The notes under the pieces: model-generated
Database searches by the model: none
What the model was told of the DNA's origin: nothing
The model's input: the letters and a program-made list of their open reading frames with translations, nothing else
Part shown: one piece after another, positions 1 through 8,318 of the stretch
Layout of the letters: each line of letters opens with the position of its first letter
Position numbering within the stretch: the stretch's first letter is position 1
Translations under genes and position numbers: made by a program
Source of the DNA: Motiliproteus coralliicola
GTDB taxonomy: Bacteria; Pseudomonadota; Gammaproteobacteria; Pseudomonadales; Balneatricaceae
DNA: 64,000 nt
Direction: 5' to 3'
NCBI RefSeq assembly: GCF_003345655.1
Contig: NZ_QQOH01000001.1
Location: 1,479,452-1,543,451 of the forward strand

Positions 1-408
1 GCAGCGGCCGAAAACGTTCGTCTGGGGGATGAGTTTCTGATCCAGAACCAACAACGCGAAGGGGTTCTGAGCAGCGACTCGGGCCTGCAGATGGAAGTGA
101 TCCAGAGCGGCAGTGGCAACCGTCGTCCGGGGCCAAGGGACAAGGTCAAGGTCCACTACCACGGTACCCTGATCAACGGTTCGGTGTTTGACAGCTCGGT
201 CGAGCGCGGCGAACCGATCGAGTTCGGCCTGAACCAGGTTATTCCCGGCTGGACCGAAGGCTTGCAACAGATGGTGGTCGGCGAGAAGAGCCGGCTCTAT
301 ATTCCCAGCAAGCTGGGTTACGGCAACAGCGGCGCGGGCTCGATTCCGCCGGGCTCGACCCTGATTTTCGAAGTCGAATTACTGGCGATCAACGGCGAGA
401 CCGACTGA
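1..408 (+). CDS. FKBP-type peptidyl-prolyl cis-trans isomerase, FklB/Mip-like, 5'-truncated by window edge
   Basis: The frame is open from base 1, so the gene begins before the window; the first in-frame ATG at 91 lies inside the family sequence and is not the true start. The visible 135 residues hold the end of the Mip/FklB N-terminal dimerisation segment ([14 protein letters not shown], then [13 protein letters not shown]) and a complete FKBP domain with [27 protein letters not shown], the IPSKLGYG loop and the terminal [10 protein letters not shown] strand. In the family these enzymes are periplasmic or outer-membrane-associated proline isomerases that help fold exported proteins. The gene converges on the kinase gene that follows; no clear terminator is visible in the 57-bp gap. 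Confidence 0.93.
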   Translation, partial: AAAENVRLGDEFLIQNQQREGVLSSDSGLQMEVIQSGSGNRRPGPRDKVKVHYHGTLINGSVFDSSVERGEPIEFGLNQVIPGWTEGLQQMVVGEKSRLYIPSKLGYGNSGAGSIPPGSTLIFEVELLAINGETD

Positions 409-465
409 GGAGTTGCTCAACAGGGACTCTCAAACAGACTGCCAACACCGCATCGCAGCGCCGAT

Positions 466-3123
466 CTAGCCAATCAGGTGCTGCATCACCGCCTTGAGCT
501 TGGCGGGTTTGACCGGCTTATTCATCAGCCGATATCCCAACGCCCGTACCTGCTGCTTCAGATCGTTGCTGTAGTTGGCGGTGATCATCAATACCGGCGC
601 CAACACCCCCAATTCGGACCGAATCCGCGCCACGGCCTCCAACCCGGTACGATTGTCATCCAGGTGGTAGTCGGCGATCACCAGATCCAGCCCGGTCAAC
701 TCCTCACGCTGTGCCAACACCTCATCATAGCCCAGCGCACTGACCGTCTCGCAGCCCCAGCCTTCGAGTAGCAACTGCATCGCTTCGCAGATCGCATGAT
801 CATTATCGAGCACCAGCACCCGTCGATGGCGCAGCTGTTGATCGGCCAGCTGCTGCCAATGGGCACTCTGCAGCGGCGGGCTGCGCAACTCCGGTGCAGC
901 CGGCTCACCGTAAGGAACCAGCACCGAGAAGCAGGATCCCCGTCCCGGAGTCGAACGCACACTGACCTGGTGGCCGAGAATACGCGACATCTTATCGACG
1001 ATCGCCAGCCCCAGACCCAACCCCTTATCCTGGGCCGAGTTGTTATGACGCACCCGGTTGAACTCGACAAAGATCTCTTCGAGCTTGTCGGCGGCGATAC
1101 CGATGCCAGTATCCCAGACCTCGATCGACAGCCCGTCGTGACGACGACGGCAACCGAGAAGAATCCGGCCCTGTTCGGTGTAACGCAGCGCATTGCTGAG
1201 GAAGTTGCGCAGAATACGCGCCAGTAGCTGACTGTCGGTATCGATCACCGCCGACGAGCCGACCCAGTCAAACTGCAGCGTACTCTGGGCCGCCAGGGTC
1301 TGGTATTCGTTGGCCAGGTTGGCGAGCAGATCATTGGCGCTGAACGCAGTGACATCGGGCGTCACCACCCCGGCATCCAACTTGGAGATATCGACCAGCG
1401 CGGCCAGCAGGGTTTCGACATCCTCCAGCGAATAGTTCAGCGACTGAACCAGGGCCCGGGTTTTGTCCTCCAGTCGATGCTCCAGCAACGAGGCCGAAAA
1501 CAGCCGCGCCGCATTCATTGGCTGCAGCAGATCATGGCTGGCGGCGGCCAGGAACTTAGTCTTCGAGTGATTGGCCTGCTCGGCCTCCTTCTTGGCTTCC
1601 AATAACCGTTTTTCGATCAGCCGTCGTTCGTCAATCTCCTGTACCAACTGGTGGTTAACCTCGGTCAGCTCGACGGTACGCTCCTCCACCCGCTGCTCCA
1701 GCAATTGATGCGATTGAGCCAGGGCTTCGGCGCTGCGACGCTGTTCGGTGATATCGTGGACCAGCACATAAAACCCCTGCACCCGACCTTCGGCGTCGCG
1801 CTGGGGGCGATAGTTCTTGATCACATAACGGTCTTCACCGTCGCTGGAGGGGTCGGCGATCTCAAAACTTACCTGCTCGCCAGCCAGGGCTTGCTCGATG
1901 TACGGTTGCAGCTTGGCCAGCTGCTGCGGCGGCACAACCCGGTCGAGCTGTTGGCCCAGAATATCTTCACGCTCCCAGCCGTACCACGCCTCGTAAGCAC
2001 GGTTGGTAAACTCGAACCGCAGCTGTTTATCGACGTAAGCGATCAGAGCCGGCACCGCATCGGTGATCAGCCGGATACGTTGCTCGCTGCGCTCCAGCGC
2101 CAACACCGCGCGCGAGCGCTCGGTGATATCGGTATAGGTATTGACGAACTCTCCGCTGGGAAGCGGGTGGCTGCAGATCTCCAGAATACGGCCATCGGAC
2201 AGCGCTTGTTCCTGCCGCAGGCAGGGCTGGCCCCTCGAATCGCGACTGGCCGGATTCAGATCGGAGACTTCGGTATCGGCCATCAGCGCACTGAAGGAGT
2301 CACCGGCCTTGATGCGATCAAACTCGACCCCGATCAGCTGGCTGAAATGCCGATTCCAGGCTTCCACCTGATTTTTTCGATTGACCAGCACCACGCTCTG
2401 GGACAGGTTATCGAGGGTGTGCTGCAACACCTTGGACTTGTTCGCCAGGGCCCGCTCGCGCAATGCCCGTTCGTTCTCGATCAGCGCCGAGATATCCTTG
2501 TACAGCACCACCAGACCACCATCGCCGGTCTGCCGCTGACTCACCTGCATCCAGCTGCCACCGCGCATCCGCACCACTTTGCCGTCACCCAGCGGCGAGC
2601 CGCCGGTGTCGAGATCATCGCCGTAGTAGCGCTCGATCAGACGCCGTTTCTTGGCCAGTGCAAGAATCTCTTCGTAATGCATCCCGGCCCGGATCTGAAT
2701 TCCGCAGGCTTCCCAAAACGTTTTGAAATTGGAGTTGGCCAACAACAGGCGGCGGTCTCGATCGTAGAGAACGAAACCGTCGGAGATACTCTCTATCGCT
2801 TCCTGAAGATTCAGATGGGCAGTCTGCGCCTCGGCGTTGGCCAGCTTCAACGCTTGGTTGCTGAGCTTGATCTCCTCCAATGCACTGTTAAGCGCATCGG
2901 TTCGATCACGCACCTGCTCGGCCAGAAACACCGCGTGTTCAAAACTGCCGTAGGCGCCTTCACTACGACTGGGCCCCGACTCGACCCGTTCCATCAACGC
3001 CTGGTTGATCTTGCGCAGCCTCCGGTTATCTTCGCGCAGTTGCTCCAGCTCCTGCAGCAATGCCGGATTCTGGGAAGCGGAGGCGTCAACGCCTGCCAGG
3101 GTTTCAATCTTAGCGCTGCTCAC
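466..3123 (-). CDS. nahK: Hybrid sensor histidine kinase/response regulator, NahK-like partner of NosP
   Basis: Cytoplasmic multidomain kinase of 885 aa with no membrane segments. In order: an N-terminal coiled coil, three PAS-like segments (FVLYDRDRRLLLANSNF, then SVVLVNRKNQVEAWNRHF, then ALIAYVDKQLRFEFTNRAYEAWYG), a second coiled coil, a HisKA H-box (AAASHDLLQPMNAARLF), a HATPase with N-box FLSNALRY and glycine motifs DTGIGIA and GLGLGLAIV, and a C-terminal receiver with acceptor Asp in VIADYHL. The start is a GTG overlapping the upstream FIST gene by 14 nt, so translation is coupled. In Pseudomonas the FIST protein NosP is encoded next to kinase NahK, whose autophosphorylation it controls in response to nitric oxide. 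The kinase call is certain; the NahK assignment rests on the neighbour and the domain order. Confidence 0.85.
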   Translation of the reverse strand: MSSAKIETLAGVDASASQNPALLQELEQLREDNRRLRKINQALMERVESGPSRSEGAYGSFEHAVFLAEQVRDRTDALNSALEEIKLSNQALKLANAEAQTAHLNLQEAIESISDGFVLYDRDRRLLLANSNFKTFWEACGIQIRAGMHYEEILALAKKRRLIERYYGDDLDTGGSPLGDGKVVRMRGGSWMQVSQRQTGDGGLVVLYKDISALIENERALRERALANKSKVLQHTLDNLSQSVVLVNRKNQVEAWNRHFSQLIGVEFDRIKAGDSFSALMADTEVSDLNPASRDSRGQPCLRQEQALSDGRILEICSHPLPSGEFVNTYTDITERSRAVLALERSEQRIRLITDAVPALIAYVDKQLRFEFTNRAYEAWYGWEREDILGQQLDRVVPPQQLAKLQPYIEQALAGEQVSFEIADPSSDGEDRYVIKNYRPQRDAEGRVQGFYVLVHDITEQRRSAEALAQSHQLLEQRVEERTVELTEVNHQLVQEIDERRLIEKRLLEAKKEAEQANHSKTKFLAAASHDLLQPMNAARLFSASLLEHRLEDKTRALVQSLNYSLEDVETLLAALVDISKLDAGVVTPDVTAFSANDLLANLANEYQTLAAQSTLQFDWVGSSAVIDTDSQLLARILRNFLSNALRYTEQGRILLGCRRRHDGLSIEVWDTGIGIAADKLEEIFVEFNRVRHNNSAQDKGLGLGLAIVDKMSRILGHQVSVRSTPGRGSCFSVLVPYGEPAAPELRSPPLQSAHWQQLADQQLRHRRVLVLDNDHAICEAMQLLLEGWGCETVSALGYDEVLAQREELTGLDLVIADYHLDDNRTGLEAVARIRSELGVLAPVLMITANYSNDLKQQVRALGYRLMNKPVKPAKLKAVMQHLIG

Positions 3124-4300
3124 CGTCGCATCCCCCCAGGGCCACCCCGGTGAAAGTCTGGTTCAGATGCATCCCATCAAGCTGTTCACCGTAGGTATTG
3201 AAGCCCAGCACCCGATAGCGCTGGAAGATCCGTCGGATCGACTCGTCCAACCCCAGCTGCTGCGACTCCAGGCGACGGAAAATACAGTCGTAGCCGATCA
3301 CCAACTGCGGCGGACCGATCTTGCGCTCGATATCGTCAAACAACTGCTCCAACCCCTGCACCATATCGCCGCAACGGGCCCGGGTCAGTACGATGCCGGT
3401 CTCGACCGCACAGTAAAACGTCAGGCTCAGATCGTCGTTGACCTTCTGGATCGCGCGCGAATAGAACCGATCACCGATCCGCACCGACAACGGGTTCATC
3501 GCGAACACCTCCGGGGTCAGCTGATCAATCTCCAACCCGATGGTACGGGCGTACTCCTGGGCCGCCGGTACCGCGTTGAATTCGTAGACCCGACGCTCGG
3601 AGCTGTCGGCCTCGGTGACCACCAGTTTGTCACGGGTATCGCTCAGGTGATCGATACTGAAGACTTCAAAACTGCAGCGGCTGTTGACCACCATCAAGAT
3701 CGCCGCATCGGAGTGAAAATGGCCTTCAAAATAGACATGGGTATCGCGGAAGTAGAGGTCATCGCCGGCGGAGCCACCCAGTAATGGGATGCTACCCAGG
3801 TGGGCGTTCAGAACGTTGAGCAGCTGTTCTTCACGCACCGACAGCCCATCCAGCAGCGCCAACGCGAAGGAGTGGCCCTTAATCGGTGCGACCTGGCGAG
3901 ACTGGCAGCCGTCAAGAATGCCATGTACCAACGATTGAGCATCGGAGAAACTGAAGTCGGCCAGGTTGTTGACCAGCGCGGCCTCGATGGCAAAGTCCTG
4001 TTCACAGAACCCGATCGCGCTGATGCTGCCGCTGATGTAGCCATCGGTTCCAATCTCACCGGCCGTGGTGCAACCGACCAGCGGAATCTCCCCAAAGCGA
4101 CGCTGTAAGGCGCTGGAGAGGGCCTCAAGATCATAGTGGCTGGCGCAGAAAAACAGCACCAGGCTCAGGGGGCAAATGGTCAGTTCGGCATACAGCTGTT
4201 GCGCTGCCGCCTCGACATCCTGGTCGTGGGTCACACTGGTCAGCACCCCCGCACGGGGCATTTTTCTGAGCTGTTCGCCAAGTGGTTGGGTAGCTAGCAC
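3110..4300 (-). CDS. nosP: FIST domain protein, NosP-like nitric oxide sensor
   Basis: FIST N-terminal plus FIST C-terminal domains over 396 aa, with family motifs PLVGCTTAGEIG near residue 75, LLGGSAGDDL in the middle, and a C-terminal RVLGFNTYGEQLDGMHLNQTFTG block typical of the NosP group. NosP proteins are soluble hemoproteins that bind NO and inhibit a cognate histidine kinase; heme binding here is inferred from the family. The start is GTG at 4300 with a GGGAG Shine-Dalgarno six bases upstream. The gene overlaps the kinase gene, forming a two-gene NO-signalling operon. The upstream chemoreceptor gene has its own terminator, so the pair is probably transcribed from the 4300-4480 gap. Confidence 0.85.
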   Translation of the reverse strand: MLATQPLGEQLRKMPRAGVLTSVTHDQDVEAAAQQLYAELTICPLSLVLFFCASHYDLEALSSALQRRFGEIPLVGCTTAGEIGTDGYISGSISAIGFCEQDFAIEAALVNNLADFSFSDAQSLVHGILDGCQSRQVAPIKGHSFALALLDGLSVREEQLLNVLNAHLGSIPLLGGSAGDDLYFRDTHVYFEGHFHSDAAILMVVNSRCSFEVFSIDHLSDTRDKLVVTEADSSERRVYEFNAVPAAQEYARTIGLEIDQLTPEVFAMNPLSVRIGDRFYSRAIQKVNDDLSLTFYCAVETGIVLTRARCGDMVQGLEQLFDDIERKIGPPQLVIGYDCIFRRLESQQLGLDESIRRIFQRYRVLGFNTYGEQLDGMHLNQTFTGVALGGCDGEQR

Positions 4301-4485
4301 AGTCTCTCCCGGTCTAATCCCTTTGTGCAGATTCTAGGGTCGGAACCACAACCGACACCATAGTACTTCCGACCCTTTTCGCTAAGACCATTTGTGGAGC
4401 ATGGATTAACGACCCTCCGTCCGAAGCGCTCTGCACCGGCCCGATATGGTCTGCTGCCAACTCATCGAAGGGTTTGAATCCAAAC

Positions 4486-4512
4486 AAAAACGGCGCCCGA
4501 AGGCGCCGTTGA
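4486..4512 (-). terminator. Rho-independent terminator of the chemoreceptor gene
   Basis: On the minus strand a perfect 9-bp stem AACGGCGCC/GGCGCCGTT closes a TTCG tetraloop and is followed by a short T run. It lies about 20 bp after the chemoreceptor stop codon and separates it from nosP. Confidence 0.9.
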
Positions 4513-4531
4513 GAGAGCTGGACGAGTACGA

Positions 4532-6199
4532 TCAATCGATCCGGAAACGACCGACCAGCACACTGAGGCTGTCGGCGTCGCGAGCCAGTTCATCACCGGC
4601 CGAGCGACTCTGTTGGGCGATATCCACCGAGCGAACCGATTGGTCCGAGATCGCAACGATCCGCTGGGCGATATCATCACTGACCTGGTTCTGCTCGTTG
4701 GCCGCGGTGGCGATCACGTCGTTAACCTGCTGCATCCGATTGATATTGTCGGCGATCTTCTGCAGTTCCGCCGAAGCAGCCTCTGATTTTTCCACCGCCT
4801 CGTGACTGCGATCGAAACTCTGCTGCATCGCCGCGACCGAGGTCGAGGAGCCCTGCTTCAGCTTCTCGATCATGGCGTGAATCTCTTCGGTGCTACTGTG
4901 GGTCTTGGTCGCCAGAGTACGGACTTCGTCGGCAACAACCGCAAAACCACGGCCCTGCTCACCGGCCCGAGCCGCTTCGATGGCCGCGTTCAATGCCAGC
5001 AGGTTGGTCTGCTCGGCAATGCCCTGGATCACATCGACTACGGACACAATCTCATGGACGTTACCCTCCAGCTGCTTGATCGCCTCGTTGGAGGAGTTGA
5101 TATCGTCAGCCAGCTCAACCACCACGTTGCGCGAGTCGGTGACGATCTGCTCGGCGCTGCGGGCATTCTGATCCGCCTCAGAGGCCGAACCGGCAGCCTC
5201 GGTTGCACTGCTGGCGACCTCCTGGGCCGACGCCGACATCTCGCTCATCGCGGCCGCCGCCTGTTCGGTCTGGGCATTCTGCTCGCTCAGCAGCCCGTCG
5301 ATCTCTACAATCTGTGAAGTCATCACCGTCGAGCGATCGGTGACATGGGCAGCCAGCGTCCTCACCTGCCCGATCATATCCTGAAGACTGGAAACGAAGG
5401 CGTTAAAGCTGCCCGCCAGCTGACCCAACTCATGCTTGCCGGACGCATCCAAACGGGCGGTCAGATCGGCGTCCCCTTTGGCAAGATCGGCCATGGAGTC
5501 GCTGATCTGGCTCAACGGCAGCATGATGCTGCGACTGATCAGACCACCGATAATCACGGTCAACACCAACAAGCCGATACTGGTCAGCGCCAGGGTGGTA
5601 ACCATCCCGGTACGGCTGTCATCGGCAGTCTGCCGGATGCCACCGACGATCTCGTTAACATCGTCCAGGTAGAAACCGGTACCCACCATCAGATCCCAGC
5701 GGTCGAGGAAAATGGCATAGGAGAGCTTCGGCTCCGCTTCGGTCTGGCCCGGCTTGGGGAAATGATAGGTCACATAGCCACCGCCGGCCTTACCGGCCGC
5801 GACCAGCTCCTGGATCAACTTCTTGCCGTTGGAGTCGGTTAGGTCCCAGAAGTTGTCGCCAATTCCTTTATTGCCCTGACCAATAAATATACGGTCACCG
5901 CTACCGCTGTAACCGAACACATAACCATTCTTGCCATATTTGATACTGCGCAGAATCGGCAGGGCTTCCTCTAAGGTCGCACCACTTTCATACAATGCCT
6001 CGATCGCGCTGTAGGCCACCTCAATATACGCTTTAACTTCCTGTTTCTTCAGTTCCAATAAACTGGTTTCAGCGGAGCTGGATTGACGCTCGGATAACGA
6101 GCTGGCTTCCCAGGCGGTAATCAACAGCAGAATTAACGCCAGAATAGTAACCGGCGCGACGGATAACACCGTCAAACGGGATCGAATCGAAAAACTCAT
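4532..6199 (-). CDS. Methyl-accepting chemotaxis protein with periplasmic single Cache domain
   Basis: Chemoreceptor of 555 aa. An N-terminal transmembrane helix (about residues 12-32) is followed by a periplasmic sCache_2-type sensor ([34 protein letters not shown], then [16 protein letters not shown]), a second helix near 195-217, a HAMP domain, and the long MA signalling coiled coil with hairpin tip [36 protein letters not shown] sequence. It should relay a small-molecule signal, often a carboxylate in this sensor class, to CheA/CheW; the ligand is not readable. It lies upstream of the NosP/NahK pair in the same direction but ends in its own strong terminator. Confidence 0.95.
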   Translation of the reverse strand: MSFSIRSRLTVLSVAPVTILALILLLITAWEASSLSERQSSSAETSLLELKKQEVKAYIEVAYSAIEALYESGATLEEALPILRSIKYGKNGYVFGYSGSGDRIFIGQGNKGIGDNFWDLTDSNGKKLIQELVAAGKAGGGYVTYHFPKPGQTEAEPKLSYAIFLDRWDLMVGTGFYLDDVNEIVGGIRQTADDSRTGMVTTLALTSIGLLVLTVIIGGLISRSIMLPLSQISDSMADLAKGDADLTARLDASGKHELGQLAGSFNAFVSSLQDMIGQVRTLAAHVTDRSTVMTSQIVEIDGLLSEQNAQTEQAAAAMSEMSASAQEVASSATEAAGSASEADQNARSAEQIVTDSRNVVVELADDINSSNEAIKQLEGNVHEIVSVVDVIQGIAEQTNLLALNAAIEAARAGEQGRGFAVVADEVRTLATKTHSSTEEIHAMIEKLKQGSSTSVAAMQQSFDRSHEAVEKSEAASAELQKIADNINRMQQVNDVIATAANEQNQVSDDIAQRIVAISDQSVRSVDIAQQSRSAGDELARDADSLSVLVGRFRID

Positions 6200-6563
6200 T
6201 GGACAGGCCCTAACTGTGTGAATCGGTCCCGGTCAAAACCGGATACATCCTACCTGATACGCCAAAACTGCAACCGACTCAGCTAATCTTCTTTCGATGG
6301 AGAAGCGGGTCAGTTCCTTGACCGCTAACAACCCTCCATCGGGCGTATATCCTGTTGAAGTATAGATAGATCTATGTCGATGAAAACGACTCAGATCATG
6401 ATAAGAACACTTTCAGTAGGGACATTAGTCTAATGCCTCGGATCGATATCAATCGGTAAAAAATATCAGTCCAATACCGGCCTGATTAAAGAATGATCAG
6501 CGGCTTATGCAGCGAACAAGATCGACGGACTTATCGATTGGCTGCGGGCGCAAGCAGCAGCAC
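6200..6563. other. Intergenic region upstream of the chemoreceptor gene
   Basis: No gene with a ribosome binding site is seen here. It is relatively AT-rich and should hold the promoter of the chemoreceptor gene on the minus strand; no operator motif could be identified with confidence. Confidence 0.5.
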
Positions 6564-6598
6564 AAAAACCGGGCCTGCGAAGGGGATGCAGAGCCCGG
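6564..6598 (-). terminator. Rho-independent terminator downstream of the porin gene
   Basis: Read on the minus strand, CCGGGC-TCTGC pairs with GCAG-GCCCGG around a loop of about nine bases and is followed by TTTTTG. It lies about 90 bp past the porin stop codon. Confidence 0.8.
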
Positions 6599-6687
6599 CG
6601 ACCCAGGGGTGGGGATCCCCCGGTCATCGGCAACGGTCAGACGCCACCGATACGGCTGATACTGGCTCAGCCCTAATCACTCAGCGC

Positions 6688-7818
6688 CTAGTAACTCAAC
6701 ACGGCACCGATCGCGATCGAGCGAACCTCTTTGGAGTCGGATTCGGCCTTATCGTACTCGGCCACCAACTGGAAGTTATCGTTAACCTTGTGGAACCAGG
6801 CCACCGCATGGTTCTTCAGATCCAGTTCGTTGCCACCCGGCGTGGTACCGCCCTTATTCTTGCCGTAGGACAGAACCAGACGCTCTTTTCCAAAGCTGTA
6901 GGAGGCCTGCAGCAGATGGCCGTCAACATCGGCATTGTCGCTGGTCACCGTATTACCCAGCCCCGCCGCTCCGACACCGGTAGCGTCAAAACCCGAAGCG
7001 CTCAGCGACAGACCACCGAACTTAACGTTGGCGCCGTAGGAAAGGCCATTGGAGTCGACTTTGCCTCCCCCACTGACCTCCTTCGACGACTGGGTCATGC
7101 CACCTAACCAGACCTTGTAGGAGCCCTGATCGAACTCGCCGTTATAGGTCGCCTCTGCCTCGAACCGTGGCGCGCTCTCTTCCGAGGTGGTTGAGCTCTT
7201 GTTCGGGTCGAACACCCCAGCAGCAACCTGGAAGCCGCTCATCACCGGGCTGCGGTAGGTAATCTGTGCAACCGGGAACGGATACAGATAGCCGGTACCG
7301 ATGTTACCGAAGGAGACATTGGCCGCATCGGAAGTGACGGTATGGGTCTGACCGTAGCCGAGCAGGATCTCATCACCCAGAATATTGCTGCGGTTAAACA
7401 GTCCGAAGTCCTTACCGATCAGCACTTCACCCCAGTCCGACGCCACAGCGCCGTAAAACTGGCGCACATCGATACCGGTATCGGTAAAGCCGTGGGTCGA
7501 GTTCTGAGTTCGGATCGGGTCGCTGTCGTTGATAGTGACCCAGAATGAGGAGCGGGCACCGATCTTCAGATCATCGACCTGCTTGGCGAAGTTGAAGCCA
7601 ATCCAGTTAGGCAGAAAGCCCATCATCACCCGGGACTGATTCTTGGTTTCGGTGGCGGTTTTTTCCTCGGTACTGACCAGGAAGGTATTGATCATCCCGT
7701 CGGTTGAGAAGCTGGTATCCCCCTGTTCATAGATGGTGATCGCCGCCTGCGCCTGACTGCTGATGCCGAGCGCAACCGCTAACGGCAACAGGAGGCGTAA
7801 ACTGTTTTTATTGTTCAT
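6688..7818 (-). CDS. Gram-negative porin, outer membrane beta-barrel
   Basis: Exported 376-aa protein. ATG at 7818 is preferred because it directly precedes a typical signal peptide (MNNKNSLRLLLPLAVALG...SQAQA) and has an AAGGG Shine-Dalgarno about seven bases upstream; the longer reading to 7881 adds an atypical leader. The mature part has alternating beta-strand pattern, the porin-like ASDWGEVLIGKDFGLFNRSNI block, and ends in a short strand with a C-terminal aromatic (VLSY), the usual signal for the outer membrane assembly machinery. It should form a trimeric diffusion channel; substrate selectivity cannot be told. It is single, with its own terminator. Confidence 0.88.
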   Translation of the reverse strand: MNNKNSLRLLLPLAVALGISSQAQAAITIYEQGDTSFSTDGMINTFLVSTEEKTATETKNQSRVMMGFLPNWIGFNFAKQVDDLKIGARSSFWVTINDSDPIRTQNSTHGFTDTGIDVRQFYGAVASDWGEVLIGKDFGLFNRSNILGDEILLGYGQTHTVTSDAANVSFGNIGTGYLYPFPVAQITYRSPVMSGFQVAAGVFDPNKSSTTSEESAPRFEAEATYNGEFDQGSYKVWLGGMTQSSKEVSGGGKVDSNGLSYGANVKFGGLSLSASGFDATGVGAAGLGNTVTSDNADVDGHLLQASYSFGKERLVLSYGKNKGGTTPGGNELDLKNHAVAWFHKVNDNFQLVAEYDKAESDSKEVRSIAIGAVLSY

Positions 7819-8318
7819 CACATGGCCCTTCGTCGTTGGTAGGAATCGCTGTATCTGGACAGCAACGACGGCCAGTATCAATCCACGCCAGGTGAGCTAA
7901 CATACTGCCTTGAAACGACTTTTCTAATCAGACGGCAGCCCCTTCAAGGTCTTGCGCCCCTCTGCCACTAGTGCACTGAGTCTCCGCTTGGGACGATCTA
8001 CGACCTCTGTCGTCCGCCGATAATGGTTTAAGTTGCAACCGGATCGGTGGGCACATTTGTGCCCCGAAACCAGACCCGATTGACGTAAGCATCCGTCGGC
8101 ACCTTCGTTGATAGCCCCTGATCTGCAACTCTGCCCGGCGAGTCGTAGCACCACCGGAATAGCGCCAGTTACCACGACATAATGCTCCTTCGACCTCCTG
8201 CTACCGAAGTCGTAGAGGTTTGCTCCTCAAGTGTCATTGTTGTTGTCCGTCGGCGCTCTAGGATGGAATCAGGCACCGTCCGAACAACGACAACTAACGA
8301 CGGGAGAGGCTTGTCAGG
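7819..8318. other. Divergent intergenic region between porin and NosR-like gene
   Basis: About 500 bp with no convincing coding sequence; overlapping short open frames lack ribosome binding sites and family-like sequence. It must hold the divergent promoters of both genes. No FNR/NNR-type TTGAT-N4-ATCAA palindrome was found. Confidence 0.5.

Noticed and set aside
1651..3153. 500-codon open frame antisense to the NahK-like kinase gene
   Set aside because: It mirrors the codon structure of the kinase gene, has no ribosome site and no family-like sequence; long antisense frames are usual in GC-rich genes.
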